Origin: Streptomyces cacaoi
Lineage (GTDB): Bacteria; Actinomycetota; Actinomycetes; Streptomycetales; Streptomycetaceae
Reading direction: 5' to 3'
Length of the DNA: 64,000 nucleotides
NCBI RefSeq assembly: GCF_006539165.1
Contig: NZ_BJMM01000035.1
Location: 1-64,000 of the forward strand
Position 1 is the first letter of the stretch. Every line of letters begins with the position of its first letter. The position numbers and the translations under genes are program-made. Below, one piece after another: positions 1 to 8,266 of this stretch. The notes beneath the pieces are model-generated. The model ran no database searches and was not told the origin of the DNA. It was given only the letters and a program-made list of their open reading frames with translations.

Positions 1-56
1 AGGAGACCCCCGCTCCCTGGTGCCCGGGTGCGCTTGTCGTGCCTCTTGTACTTGTG

Positions 57-79
57 TTCCGTTTCGGAGTGGAACGGAA
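57..79. promoter_or_regulatory. candidate TetR operator (inverted repeat)
   Basis: TTCCGTT (57-63) and AACGGAA (73-79) form a 7-bp inverted repeat with a 9-nt spacer, ending 12 nt before the ATG of the TetR-type regulator. TetR proteins commonly repress their own promoter through such dyads. The autoregulatory role is inference from position and symmetry only. Confidence 0.4.
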
Positions 80-91
80 TAGGGTGCCGCC

Positions 92-709
92 ATGTCTTCG
101 GGTGGGGTGGGGCGGCCGCGGGATCCGCGGATCGATGAGGCCGTGCGGCGGGCCGCGCTGGAGGTTCTCGACGAGTGCGGCTACGGCGGGCTCACGATGG
201 AGGGCGTCGCCGGGCGGGCCGGCACCAGCAAGCCCGCGCTGCGGCGGCGGTGGCCCTCGCGTCGTCATCTCGTCGTCGACGCCCTGGCGCGGACGGTCGG
301 GACGGCGCCGACGCCCGACACCGGCTGCACCCACTGCGATCTGATCCGCGGGATCGAGACCCTCAGCGAGGCGTTCACCACGACTGTCGGCCGCCGTGCG
401 CTGCCCGCGCTCGTCGCCGATCTCGCCCAGGACCCCGAGCTGGAGCGGGAGTTCCAGGAGAGCTTCTTCCGGCCGCGCCGCGCCAGCACGGCCGAGGCGC
501 TGCGCCGGGGCATCGAGCGGGGCGACATCCGGCCGGACACCGATGTCGATCTGCTGCTCGACATGCTGGCCTCGACGACGTACTACCGCGTGCTGTTCGG
601 GCACCGGCCGATCACGCCGGGGCTCGCGGAGTCGGTCGTCATGATGCTCATGTCCGGCGTCGGCTCCCCGGGCTGGCGCACCCGGCACACCGCCTCCGGG
701 CTGCTGTGA
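92..709 (+). CDS. TetR/AcrR family transcriptional regulator
   Basis: This 205-residue protein has a TetR-type N-terminal helix-turn-helix (about residues 14-60; core LTMEGVAGRAGTSKPALRRRW), followed by a helical ligand-binding region typical of TetR proteins with the PF16859-like C-terminal domain (RPRRASTAEALRRGIERGDI, LLLDMLASTTYYRVLFG). It probably represses a nearby or self promoter and responds to a small molecule that cannot be named from sequence. The ATG at 92 is preceded only by a weak purine stretch. An inverted repeat at 57-79 is a plausible operator. The left edge of the window hides any divergent partner. The downstream gene is convergent and of different base composition, so they are not an operon. 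Confidence 0.88.
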   Translation: MSSGGVGRPRDPRIDEAVRRAALEVLDECGYGGLTMEGVAGRAGTSKPALRRRWPSRRHLVVDALARTVGTAPTPDTGCTHCDLIRGIETLSEAFTTTVGRRALPALVADLAQDPELEREFQESFFRPRRASTAEALRRGIERGDIRPDTDVDLLLDMLASTTYYRVLFGHRPITPGLAESVVMMLMSGVGSPGWRTRHTASGLL

Positions 710-767
710 AGGTACTCAGGAGTGTTGTTGTGACGCCCTCCCCCTCCCAGCACAAGGGGGCGAATCG

Positions 768-3533
768 TCAGCGCCGCCAAAGCACCTTTGCCCGCCGCTC
801 ACTTCCATACCCAAGACCGTGACGGTAAATCTCAGCCACCCAGTAGCGCCCGTCCTTCCCGCGAGCAAAAACGCCCGACTCGACCAGAAAATCCGCGTTC
901 TCCACGGTGAGCCCTACCTCTTCGAGCTCAAACGGAACAGTGACCGGGTGTCGCACCTGCTGCAATTTTTCGAGAAGATCACCGACTTCCTGATTTTCAT
1001 CCTGGATTGCGTCGATCTTATTCCTACTGCACTCCTTCAGGGCTTTCCTCATCGCACTCGGCACGAGAACCCGATCATCCCAACTTGTCTGAGGCACAGA
1101 GAGGGAAGCCGCCTCGGAAAGGAAAACTACAACGTCGCGCGCCTGCACTTGATCTCGGAAGTCCCCCAAAGCGGCAGGTACCCACAAATGGCACCGAGCC
1201 TCCTTGGACTTTTCCGTCCCCATCTTCCATCCCCAAAGAATTTTGAGCCAGTCAACCAATTGCTCCGGATTGAGTTCTGTAATCTCCCTGGCAGGAGGTG
1301 ACGTGGGCAGAGCCTCCGCGCGTGCTGCAACCCAGAGCGCCAGCCGCAGAGCTTCATCCTTGTTCCACCGAAGCGCGTACGGGTCGTAGCGGTGCAACAA
1401 TTGCCCGCTGTTCTGCTGAACAGCTCGTTTCACCAAATCTTGCCGCACAAAGATGACGAGCCCCAAAGGCCGCCCCCGTAGTGAACGCAACCAACCGAGC
1501 ACGTCGGTCAGGAGCACACGGAGAGCGGTTCTTTTGACTTCGCTGTCAAGCGTCTGCAGCAAGTCTTCCAGGCCATCGATCACAAAGACAGCGCGAGCGC
1601 GCCTGCCGAGTTCGGCAAGCACCTCTTCTGCATTGCCGCCTTCTGCCGAGATCCTCAAGCCAGCCGCCTCCGCCAGACATTCCAGCCAAAGGTTCCGCCA
1701 GGAGATCTCGTCCGTTCCGGCGACCCGAGAAAGGGCGACCTGCAGCTTGCCCCTCAACTCCTGGGCAGACGCCGCAGCTTCACGCCCGTTGCCATACTCC
1801 CCCGCAAAATCATCCCGCAAATCCTGCGTCGTAAGGTCGGCGTATTCTAGGTTTCCGGACTCAAGCACAGGCACAATGGGAACATTCCCCATAACACCCG
1901 ACACCTGAGACTGCTCCGCGAACCTGTCCCAAGTACGCGCCGCACATGCCTTGGCATAGAGGAAAGTCTTTCCAGCGCCCTTGGCTCCCACGACCAAAGA
2001 CAGGGGAGGTTCGGTTCGGTGGTCACTGAGTAGGCGTCGAAGCGGATCTGTAACCAGGAAGCCGCTGGCGGACGACAGCCCTTGGCGCTCGGCGTAGATG
2101 AGGCCTTTGGCGACCTCTGCGAGGCGCTCTCGCAACTCAGTGTAAGAAACCGCTGTAGGCTCTGCTACATCGGGAACCTCTACAGAAGCGATTGTAGGCG
2201 GCATGATCGGGTCCAGGACTTCCGCCACGTCACATTTCGTCAAGACCCGGAGAACGGAATCCCACGCGGACGGTAGCGCCAGGAGATCCTCACGGAATTT
2301 ACTATACACTGGCTGCGCAAGCAGGCCGGTATCGACTCCGTACGTACCGCTCTCTCCCGCCTCCTCTTCGGAATCCGAATGACTTTCATTGTCGGCGGCC
2401 AGCATCGCCATTAGTGCTGCACTCAAATCACTTTCCGCACGGGCAATTTGAGACTCGTGGACCTCCTCCCGATACTGCGTAATGATGACGGAGCTGGCCG
2501 GGTCGATCGACTGGAGCGTCGGAGCCCGGTGCCCCAATTGGCGCATCATTTTTTCGGTACCTGCGACAGACTGATGACTCAGTGTGGTGACAAAAATCCG
2601 CTGAACTCGCGGATCCAGAAGTACGGGCGCTGCAAGCTCCGTCGCTCCGGCCCGGAGGTCAATTACCACAGTGCCGGCGCCCACTCGCGATGCGAGCGCT
2701 GCAATAGCTTCGGTGAGAAAGTAAGGTGAGCGCACAGACGACAGCAGGTCCGCAGGTTCAATGCGTGGCGGGCTCAGGGAACGACGCCGACTGGCTGGGA
2801 CAATTGTAATTGATCCACCATCCGGGTAATGTCCAGCCTGCTGGTTGGGCAAATAAGCGGCGGCGACTTCGACCGCGGACGACCAGTCCCCTTCGTCCGC
2901 TCCTTGCAGGAGTGCCAAAAAATCCTCATACGAGAAGTCGAACTGCCCGCCCTGCGCCTGATGCATCCAACTGATACCAGGCGCTTCCAGATCGGCATCG
3001 ATCAGGAGTACCTGATCACCCCTTCTGGCCGCGGCATCAGCCATAGCAACAGCGTGCACCGTCCGCCCCACTCCTCCCTTGAAAGAGTGAAAGGCAAGCA
3101 TTTGCACATCCGCAGGATAACTGGATTGTTCCGGCCGAGGAAGTGGGTCGCTCAGCGCAGCAGTGATCTGTTTTTCGCGAAGCCTAGGAAGGCGAGTGGG
3201 GTACTGCGGCCGACCTTCCATGTAATCCAGGGAAACAGGCAGCCCAGTGAACCCCTTATCCCTCGGGGAATCCAAAGCAAGTTCCAGCAGCCCTTCCCGC
3301 GCCTCCACCGACCCGGGGCCAAACACTTCATCAAGCCATGACCGTACATGCTGCCAGGAGGTGTTCTTAGCCACGGTCAATTGGAGTCCATCCCACCACC
3401 CATCAGCAGCAAGAAGCCAGGCTGGCCAGGCATCGGAAGCCGCCAGATCGGCCAAGTGCTCATCCACATCGACCCATGTGAACAAATGCTCTGGAGGCGC
3501 GAGTTCCCGGCCCAGAGTCCCTTCGATTGCCAT
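768..3533 (-). CDS. dual P-loop NTPase with KGGVGRT motif (ParA/MinD-like plus AAA/STAND-like)
   Basis: This is a 921-residue soluble protein. Residues 1-130 form an uncharacterised N-terminal domain. Residues 145-430 are SIMIBI/ParA-like: a deviant Walker A KGGVGRT at 152-158, in which the usual P-loop Lys (KGGVGKT) is Arg, then LLIDADLEAPG (176-186). A second P-loop GAKGAGKT lies at 516-523 with a Walker B-like AVFVIDGLEDLL (648-659) and FVRQD (695-699), as in AAA/STAND ATPases. A winged-helix-like segment ends the protein (about 868-905). The start is supported by GAGGAG 7 nt upstream, overlapping the stop of the HEPN-like gene 10 nt away, so the pair is an operon. The DNA is visibly poorer in GC than its neighbours. 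Such KGGVGR ATPases are associated with prokaryotic conflict systems; the exact role here is unknown. Confidence 0.8.
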   Translation of the reverse strand: MAIEGTLGRELAPPEHLFTWVDVDEHLADLAASDAWPAWLLAADGWWDGLQLTVAKNTSWQHVRSWLDEVFGPGSVEAREGLLELALDSPRDKGFTGLPVSLDYMEGRPQYPTRLPRLREKQITAALSDPLPRPEQSSYPADVQMLAFHSFKGGVGRTVHAVAMADAAARRGDQVLLIDADLEAPGISWMHQAQGGQFDFSYEDFLALLQGADEGDWSSAVEVAAAYLPNQQAGHYPDGGSITIVPASRRRSLSPPRIEPADLLSSVRSPYFLTEAIAALASRVGAGTVVIDLRAGATELAAPVLLDPRVQRIFVTTLSHQSVAGTEKMMRQLGHRAPTLQSIDPASSVIITQYREEVHESQIARAESDLSAALMAMLAADNESHSDSEEEAGESGTYGVDTGLLAQPVYSKFREDLLALPSAWDSVLRVLTKCDVAEVLDPIMPPTIASVEVPDVAEPTAVSYTELRERLAEVAKGLIYAERQGLSSASGFLVTDPLRRLLSDHRTEPPLSLVVGAKGAGKTFLYAKACAARTWDRFAEQSQVSGVMGNVPIVPVLESGNLEYADLTTQDLRDDFAGEYGNGREAAASAQELRGKLQVALSRVAGTDEISWRNLWLECLAEAAGLRISAEGGNAEEVLAELGRRARAVFVIDGLEDLLQTLDSEVKRTALRVLLTDVLGWLRSLRGRPLGLVIFVRQDLVKRAVQQNSGQLLHRYDPYALRWNKDEALRLALWVAARAEALPTSPPAREITELNPEQLVDWLKILWGWKMGTEKSKEARCHLWVPAALGDFRDQVQARDVVVFLSEAASLSVPQTSWDDRVLVPSAMRKALKECSRNKIDAIQDENQEVGDLLEKLQQVRHPVTVPFELEEVGLTVENADFLVESGVFARGKDGRYWVAEIYRHGLGYGSERRAKVLWRR

Positions 3534-3543
3534 TCTGCGCTCC

Positions 3544-3957
3544 TCAGAAGTCCTGTTCGCACCACGTCATCAAGGCACACAGAGCAGCGTGCGCCTCCTT
3601 TTCGTCCTCTTCCCGAAGTGTGGCGCCATACCGCCATGCCTCGTGCAGCTGCGCGATACCCACCGTCCCGGATCCGTGCCGTAGGCGACAGCTTCCAAGG
3701 TTCCTGAGCCGAACGCTCAAATGCCCCGGCACCATGAGCTCCTTGGCCAGAGACCTCAGGTCGTGCGTGCGGTCAAGTTGCCCAGTGTCTCGCTTGCCGC
3801 GTCGCCTGAGCGCACATTCCTTGAGCGCACACTCCACTGCGTAGAACAACAGTAGGCATGACACGCTACGGTGTCCTCTGGTCTCTTCCCGGCGCGCGGC
3901 CTCCTGCAGCCTGTCCCGGCTGGCACGTAATGCCTTGAGCCCCACTTCAACCGCCAT
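3544..3957 (-). CDS. HEPN-like small helical protein, partner of the KGGVGR ATPase
   Basis: This 137-residue, predicted all-helical protein has a HEPN-like layout: an amphipathic helix LFYAVECALKECAL (37-50), THDLRSLAKEL (64-74), and a late helix with WRYGATL (108-114). Classical HEPN ribonucleases carry R-x4-6-H. I do not see a clean copy, so this could be a non-catalytic or diverged HEPN acting as sensor or partner, or the assignment could be wrong. It is the first gene of a two-gene operon with the 921-residue ATPase (10-nt gap, and the ATPase ribosome-binding site overlaps this stop codon). No good ribosome-binding site precedes its ATG. HEPN proteins paired with NTPases are typical of toxin-antitoxin and abortive-infection loci, which is the basis for the functional guess. 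Confidence 0.6.
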   Translation of the reverse strand: MAVEVGLKALRASRDRLQEAARREETRGHRSVSCLLLFYAVECALKECALRRRGKRDTGQLDRTHDLRSLAKELMVPGHLSVRLRNLGSCRLRHGSGTVGIAQLHEAWRYGATLREEDEKEAHAALCALMTWCEQDF

Positions 3958-4035
3958 AGCAGCATGTTGGCAGCTTCGCTCGCACGTCGTGCCGTTTTCG
4001 GCCGGTCGGCCGATGACCGACGCTCAATGTGCTTA

Positions 4036-4311
4036 CTACCGCGTCCGCTCCCGCCGCTCCTCACGGGCGCGGCGCAGGCGGTTGACCGTGACCGGGTCGG
4101 TGCGGGCGGCGCGCGGGTCGTCCAGGAGGGCGTTGAGGAGCTGGTAGTAGCGGACGGGGGACATGCCGAGACGTTCCCTTATCGCGCGCTCCTTCGCGCC
4201 GGCCGAGGGCCAGCCGCGCGCGGCGAAGGCGAGGACGGCGCGGTCCGTCTCGCTCAGCCCGGTGGGGGCCGCCTCCCGCGCCTCGCCGGTGTCCTCGTGC
4301 TCGCCGCTCAT
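4036..4311 (-). CDS. DUF3263 family protein
   Basis: A 91-residue protein, LSETDRAVLAFAARGW...KERAIRERLGMSPVRYYQLLNALLDDP, followed by a basic tail (RLRRAREERRERTR). It matches the DUF3263 family, common and conserved in actinobacteria. The centre reads like a helix-turn-helix (ERLGMSPVRYYQLLNAL), so DNA binding is possible, but the family has no firmly established function. It is transcribed in the same direction as the island upstream but has normal high-GC codon use and is probably the first core gene after the island. Confidence 0.8.
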   Translation of the reverse strand: MSGEHEDTGEAREAAPTGLSETDRAVLAFAARGWPSAGAKERAIRERLGMSPVRYYQLLNALLDDPRAARTDPVTVNRLRRAREERRERTR

Positions 4312-4373
4312 GCCTCCACGCTACCCACGGCCGCCGACGGGCGCGTCCCCGCCCGTCGGCGGCCGTGGTCGCG

Positions 4374-5666
4374 TCAGCCTGCCGCGGGGGTGGACTTCTC
4401 CTCGGTCTCGGCCTTGCGCTGGATGGTGCCGAGGACGGTGGCGGGGTTGCCGTTGCGGGTGACGGCGCGGCCGATGGTGCGCTTGATCTCGGCGCTGGTG
4501 CCGGCCCAGGAGACCTTGCCCGCGGGGTAGAACTGGGCGCTGTCGAGCTGGTCGAGGAACGGCCACAGCTGCCGGTGCTTCTCGTCCTTGCGCATGCGCT
4601 TGGTCGCGGAGCTGGTCACCGGCATGAGGTCGTAGCGCGCGGCGAAGGCGTAGTGGTTGTTCTCGCGGTAGACGAAGTCGAGGAACTTCCCGGCCTCCTT
4701 GCGGTGGCCGCCCGCGCGGAAGGCCATCATCCAGTCGGCCACGCCCAGGTTGGCGTCGGAGACGCCGTCGCGGCCGGGGAGTTCGCCGGTGCCGTAGCGG
4801 ATCCGGCCGCGCCGTGCCTGCTGCATCAGCGTGGGGTGGCCGTGCAGCATGCCGCACTCACCCTTGCTGAAGGCGTCGAACGCCTGCTGCCTGTCGGTGT
4901 TCCGGGGGTCGGTGCCGGTGAGGCCGGGCTTGACGAGGTGGTCGCGGATCCAGGTGAAGGTCTCGACGTTCTCGTCGGAGTCGATGATGTAGTTGCCGAC
5001 GGTGTCGACGTAGTTCCCGCCGCCCTCCAACATCCACATCATGGTCTCGGCGGGGGCCTCCTCGGGGCCCAGCGGCAGGCCGAACGGCATCCGCACCCCG
5101 GCCTTCTTCAGGGCGCGGGCGGCGGAGGCGACCTCCTTCCAGCTGCGCGGCGGGGAGTCCGGGTCCAGCTCGGCCTTCTCGAAGAGGTCCTTGTTGTAGA
5201 AGAGCAGCCGGGTACTGGAGACGAACGGCAGCCCGTATTGCACGCGCTGCACCTCGCCGGCCTCGGCCAGGCCGGGCAGGAAGTCGGCCTGCACGGGGAT
5301 CGTGAGCAGTTCGTTGACCTTGTAGAGCTTCCCGGAGGCCGCGTAGTCGGCATAGGCGCCGATCTGGGCGATGTCCGGCTCGTTGCCGGCCTTCACCATG
5401 TCGGCGACCTTCTTGTCGACCGTGTTCCAGCTGTACACGGAGACGTCGACGGAGATTCCCGGGTTCTTCCTGGTGAACTCCCGGGCCAGTTCGTCCCAGA
5501 ACTTCTGGGAGCTGTTGTCGCCGCCGGGGTCCCCGTAGTCGGCGGCGACCATCTTCAGCGTCACGTCCCCACCCGAGCCGCTGCCGCATCCGGACAGCGC
5601 CGACATCCCTGCCGCTCCCGCCATCCCGGAGGCGGCCATGCCCAGAAAGCGCCGTCGTTCCATCAT
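4374..5666 (-). CDS. ABC transporter sugar-binding lipoprotein (family 1)
   Basis: This 430-residue extracellular solute-binding protein starts MMERRRFLGM with a twin-arginine-like motif and a lipobox LSGC (about residues 24-27), so it is likely exported folded and lipid-anchored outside the membrane. The body (DVTLKMVAADYGDPGGDNSSQ, NEPDIAQIGAYADYA, DFVYRENNHYAFAARYDLMPV) is typical of sugar/oligosaccharide binding proteins. No permease genes accompany it, so it must use permeases elsewhere, and possibly the general ATPase MsiK encoded at 24.7 kb. GAGGGG lies 8 nt before the first ATG. The gene is divergent from the nagK-nagA operon, and a DasR-like site lies about 100 bp upstream, suggesting an aminosugar or chitin-derived ligand. 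The ligand is inferred from context. Confidence 0.85.
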   Translation of the reverse strand: MMERRRFLGMAASGMAGAAGMSALSGCGSGSGGDVTLKMVAADYGDPGGDNSSQKFWDELAREFTRKNPGISVDVSVYSWNTVDKKVADMVKAGNEPDIAQIGAYADYAASGKLYKVNELLTIPVQADFLPGLAEAGEVQRVQYGLPFVSSTRLLFYNKDLFEKAELDPDSPPRSWKEVASAARALKKAGVRMPFGLPLGPEEAPAETMMWMLEGGGNYVDTVGNYIIDSDENVETFTWIRDHLVKPGLTGTDPRNTDRQQAFDAFSKGECGMLHGHPTLMQQARRGRIRYGTGELPGRDGVSDANLGVADWMMAFRAGGHRKEAGKFLDFVYRENNHYAFAARYDLMPVTSSATKRMRKDEKHRQLWPFLDQLDSAQFYPAGKVSWAGTSAEIKRTIGRAVTRNGNPATVLGTIQRKAETEEKSTPAAG

Positions 5667-5764
5667 TTTTCGTACCCCTCAGAACTGATGCGGACCACCG
5701 CGCGGCCCCCCGCCCGAGGCCCCGCCCCTCCCTTTCCGGGCGGGAGTCTCCTCCTGGCGTTCTC

Positions 5765-5780
5765 CAAGGTCTACACCAGA
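5765..5780. promoter_or_regulatory. DasR-responsive element-like site (dre), binding-protein side
   Basis: CAAGGTCTACACCAGA agrees with the core of the published Streptomyces dre consensus (A-C/G-TGGTCTAGACCA-C/G-T) at 11 of 16 positions, including GGTCTA and ACCAG. It lies 99 bp upstream of the divergent binding-protein start. DasR is the GntR-type repressor of N-acetylglucosamine and chitin metabolism. Binding is inferred, not demonstrated. Confidence 0.5.
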
Positions 5781-5895
5781 CGTCCGGAAGACCCGGAACC
5801 GGCCAGTCCTCTTCCGGTACACAAAGCGGGCCGGGCCCGGACAAAACCGCTCTCCGCGCGTAGACATCCCCGCCCCGGTCTCCGACGATCCTTGA

Positions 5896-5911
5896 AGTGG
5901 ACTAGACCTAT
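5896..5911. promoter_or_regulatory. DasR-responsive element (dre) at nagK-nagA
   Basis: AGTGGACTAGACCTAT matches the dre consensus at 13 of 16 positions and lies 28 bp before the GTG of nagK. It overlaps a plausible -10 hexamer TATTCT (5909-5914), so bound DasR would block initiation. This fits the known DasR control of nagKA in Streptomyces. Confidence 0.72.
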
Positions 5912-5938
5912 TCTGGCCTCTCGCGGGAGACTGGCCCG

Positions 5939-6997
5939 GTGAACAACCCTGACGAGCCCACGGCCCCCCGGCCCGACAGCGCCGGCACCCCCCTCGCCGG
6001 GTCCGCCCCGGCCGACGACGCGGACAGCCCGGCCGGGACCCGCTACGTCATCGCCCTCGACGTCGGGGGCACCGGCATGAAGGCCGCACTCATCGGCCCC
6101 GGCAACGAACTGCTGCACGAGACCCGGCGCCCGACCGGGCGCGAACAGGGCACCGACGCCGTCGTGGAGAACATCCTCGGCTTCGCCGACGATCTGCGCG
6201 CCCTCGGCCTGAGCCGCTACGGGAGAGAGCCCTCGGCCGCCGGCGTCGCCGTGCCCGGCGTCATCGACGACGCACACGGCATCGCCGTCTTCTCCGCCAA
6301 CCTCGGCTGGCGCGACCTGCCGCTGCGGGCGCTGCTGCGCGAACGCCTCGGCCGCGGACGGCCTCAGGGCGCGCCGCCGCTGCCGGTCGCCCTCGGGCAC
6401 GACGTGCGCACCGGCGGACTGGCCGAGGGCCGCATCGGCGCGGGCGAGGGCGTCGACCGCTATCTGTTCGTCCCATTGGGCACCGGTATCGCGGGCGCGA
6501 TCGGCATCGGCTCCGCCGTCGAACCGGGCGCGCACGGCAGCGCCGGGGAGATCGGCCACATCGTCGTCCGGCCGGACGGGCCCCCGTGCGGCTGCGGTCA
6601 GCGCGGCTGTCTGGAGCGGCTGGCCTCGGCGTCCGCCGTCGGCGCCGCCTGGGCCGCGGCCTGCGGCGACCCGCAGGCGACGGCGGCCGACGCGGCCAAG
6701 GCCGTGGAGTCCGGCGACCCGCGGGCGCGCGCCGTCTGGCTGGACGCCGTCGACGCGCTCGCCACCGGCCTGGTCACCGGGCTCACGCTGCTCGACCCCC
6801 GCACACTGATCATCGGCGGCGGTCTCGCCGAGGCGGGCGACACCCTCTTCGTTCCGCTCCGGGAGGCGGTACGCGAAAAGGTCACTTTCCAGCCACTCCC
6901 GACAATCGTTCCTGCGGCTCTCGGGGATGCCGCAGGCTGCCTGGGCGCGGGTCTTCTCGCCTGGGATCTTCTCTCCGCGGAGGTTGCGAGCCGATGA
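5939..6997 (+). CDS. nagK: ROK family sugar kinase (N-acetylglucosamine kinase type)
   Basis: This 352-residue ROK kinase lacks a DNA-binding domain and is therefore an enzyme rather than a ROK repressor. It has the N-terminal phosphate-binding motif VIALDVGGTGMKAALIG, the ROK zinc motif CGCGQRGCLE, and the catalytic region SANLGWRDLPL. It likely phosphorylates N-acetylglucosamine (or a related hexose) with ATP in the cytoplasm, feeding NagA. GTG start. The stop overlaps the nagA start (ATGA), so the two are translationally coupled. A DasR-like operator sits just upstream. Substrate is inferred from coupling to nagA and the known nagKA pair of Streptomyces; ROK substrate specificity cannot be read directly. 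Confidence 0.82.
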   Translation: MNNPDEPTAPRPDSAGTPLAGSAPADDADSPAGTRYVIALDVGGTGMKAALIGPGNELLHETRRPTGREQGTDAVVENILGFADDLRALGLSRYGREPSAAGVAVPGVIDDAHGIAVFSANLGWRDLPLRALLRERLGRGRPQGAPPLPVALGHDVRTGGLAEGRIGAGEGVDRYLFVPLGTGIAGAIGIGSAVEPGAHGSAGEIGHIVVRPDGPPCGCGQRGCLERLASASAVGAAWAAACGDPQATAADAAKAVESGDPRARAVWLDAVDALATGLVTGLTLLDPRTLIIGGGLAEAGDTLFVPLREAVREKVTFQPLPTIVPAALGDAAGCLGAGLLAWDLLSAEVASR

Positions 6998-8142
6998 GCA
7001 AACGAACGGTGCTGACCGGTGCCCGGGTGGTGCGGCCCGACGGGGTGCACGAGGGCGGCCGGCTGACGATCGAGGACCGCAGGATCGTGCAGGACGCCCG
7101 CGAGGAGCCGGGCACCCTCGATCTGACGGGCCACTGGATCGTCCCCGGCTTCGTCGACATGCACGTGCACGGCGGCGGCGGTGCCTCGTTCTCCGCCGGG
7201 ACCGCCGAGGAGGCGCTCACCGCCGCCGAGACCCACCGGCGGCACGGCACCACCACGATGGTCGCCTCCACCGTCACCGGCGATCTGGACGACCTGGCCC
7301 GGCAGGCCGCGGTCCTGGGCGAACTGAGCGAGCAGGGCGAGCTGGCGGGCGTCCACTTCGAGGGCCCGTTCATCTCCTGCCAACGGCGCGGCGCGCACGA
7401 CGAGTCGCTGCTGCGCGACCCCGACCCGGCCGATGTCCGCAAGCTGCTGGACGCGGCACGCGGCCAGGCCCGGATGGTGACGCTCGCGCCCGAGCGCCCC
7501 GGCGGGCTGGAGTCGGTACGGCTGCTCGCCGACAACGGCGTCATCGCCGCCGTCGGGCACACCGACACCGACTACGCGGGCACCCGTGAGGCCGTCGAGG
7601 CCGGGGCCACCGTCGCCACCCACCTGTTCAACGCCATGCCGCCGCTCGGCCACCGCGAGCCGGGGCCGGTCGTCGCGCTCCTGGAGGACGAGCGGGTCAC
7701 CGTCGAACTCATCAACGACGGCACCCATCTGCACCCGGCGGCCCTCCAACTCGCCTACCGCAGCGCCGGACCGGAGCGGGTCGCGTTCATCACCGACGCC
7801 ATGGGCGCGGCCGGCATGAGCGACGGCCGCTACCCGCTCGGCCCGATGGAGGTCGAGGTGCGCGACGGCGTGGCCCGGCTGGTGGAGAACGGCTCCATCG
7901 CCGGTTCGACGCTCACCCTGGACAAGGCGTTCCGCCGCGCGGTCACGGTCGACGGCATCGCGGTGCCCGACGCCGTCCGTGCGCTGTCCACCACCCCGGC
8001 CCGGCTGCTGGGCGTCGACGAGCGGACGGGTTCGCTGGAGCCGGGCAAGGACGCCGATCTGGTCGTCCTGGACGAGGAGTTCGGCCTCGCCGGCGTCATG
8101 CGGCACGGCTCCTGGGTGGTACCGCCCACGGCGGCGGCCTGA
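6994..8142 (+). CDS. nagA: N-acetylglucosamine-6-phosphate deacetylase
   Basis: A 382-residue amidohydrolase that removes acetate from N-acetylglucosamine-6-phosphate to give glucosamine-6-phosphate, which NagB or GlmS-linked metabolism then uses. Visible family motifs include GFVDMHVHGGGGASF (metal-binding HxH), HFEGPFIS, AVGHTDTDY, THLFNAMPPL, and VAFITDAMGAAG. The start is set at ATG 6994, which overlaps the nagK stop as ATGA and has GCGGAGG at 6977-6983. The reading frame extends further upstream but only as a shadow of nagK. It forms an operon with nagK under the dre site at 5896-5911. Length and motifs are full, with no sign of damage. Confidence 0.93.
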   Translation: MSKRTVLTGARVVRPDGVHEGGRLTIEDRRIVQDAREEPGTLDLTGHWIVPGFVDMHVHGGGGASFSAGTAEEALTAAETHRRHGTTTMVASTVTGDLDDLARQAAVLGELSEQGELAGVHFEGPFISCQRRGAHDESLLRDPDPADVRKLLDAARGQARMVTLAPERPGGLESVRLLADNGVIAAVGHTDTDYAGTREAVEAGATVATHLFNAMPPLGHREPGPVVALLEDERVTVELINDGTHLHPAALQLAYRSAGPERVAFITDAMGAAGMSDGRYPLGPMEVEVRDGVARLVENGSIAGSTLTLDKAFRRAVTVDGIAVPDAVRALSTTPARLLGVDERTGSLEPGKDADLVVLDEEFGLAGVMRHGSWVVPPTAAA

Positions 8143-8235
8143 CCTGGAGGTCCTGTCCTGATACGGGGGTCGCCCGGTGCGCCGTCGAATGGCATGATCG
8201 CTCCGCGTCGTCCGCAAGGAAAACGGGAGTTGGCC

Positions 8236-8262
8236 ATGGTGGCGAAGTCCGGTGAGGGGTGA
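8236..8262 (+). CDS. possible 8-codon leader peptide upstream of the PfkB kinase
   Basis: ATG-GTG-GCG-AAG-TCC-GGT-GAG-GGG-TGA reads MVAKSGEG, preceded by CGGGAG 6 nt upstream and ending 4 nt before the kinase ATG. Such spacing could couple translation. It may equally be chance, because the purines encoding its GEG end also serve as the ribosome-binding site of the kinase. Confidence 0.25.
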   Translation: MVAKSGEG

Positions 8263-8266
8263 GTCG

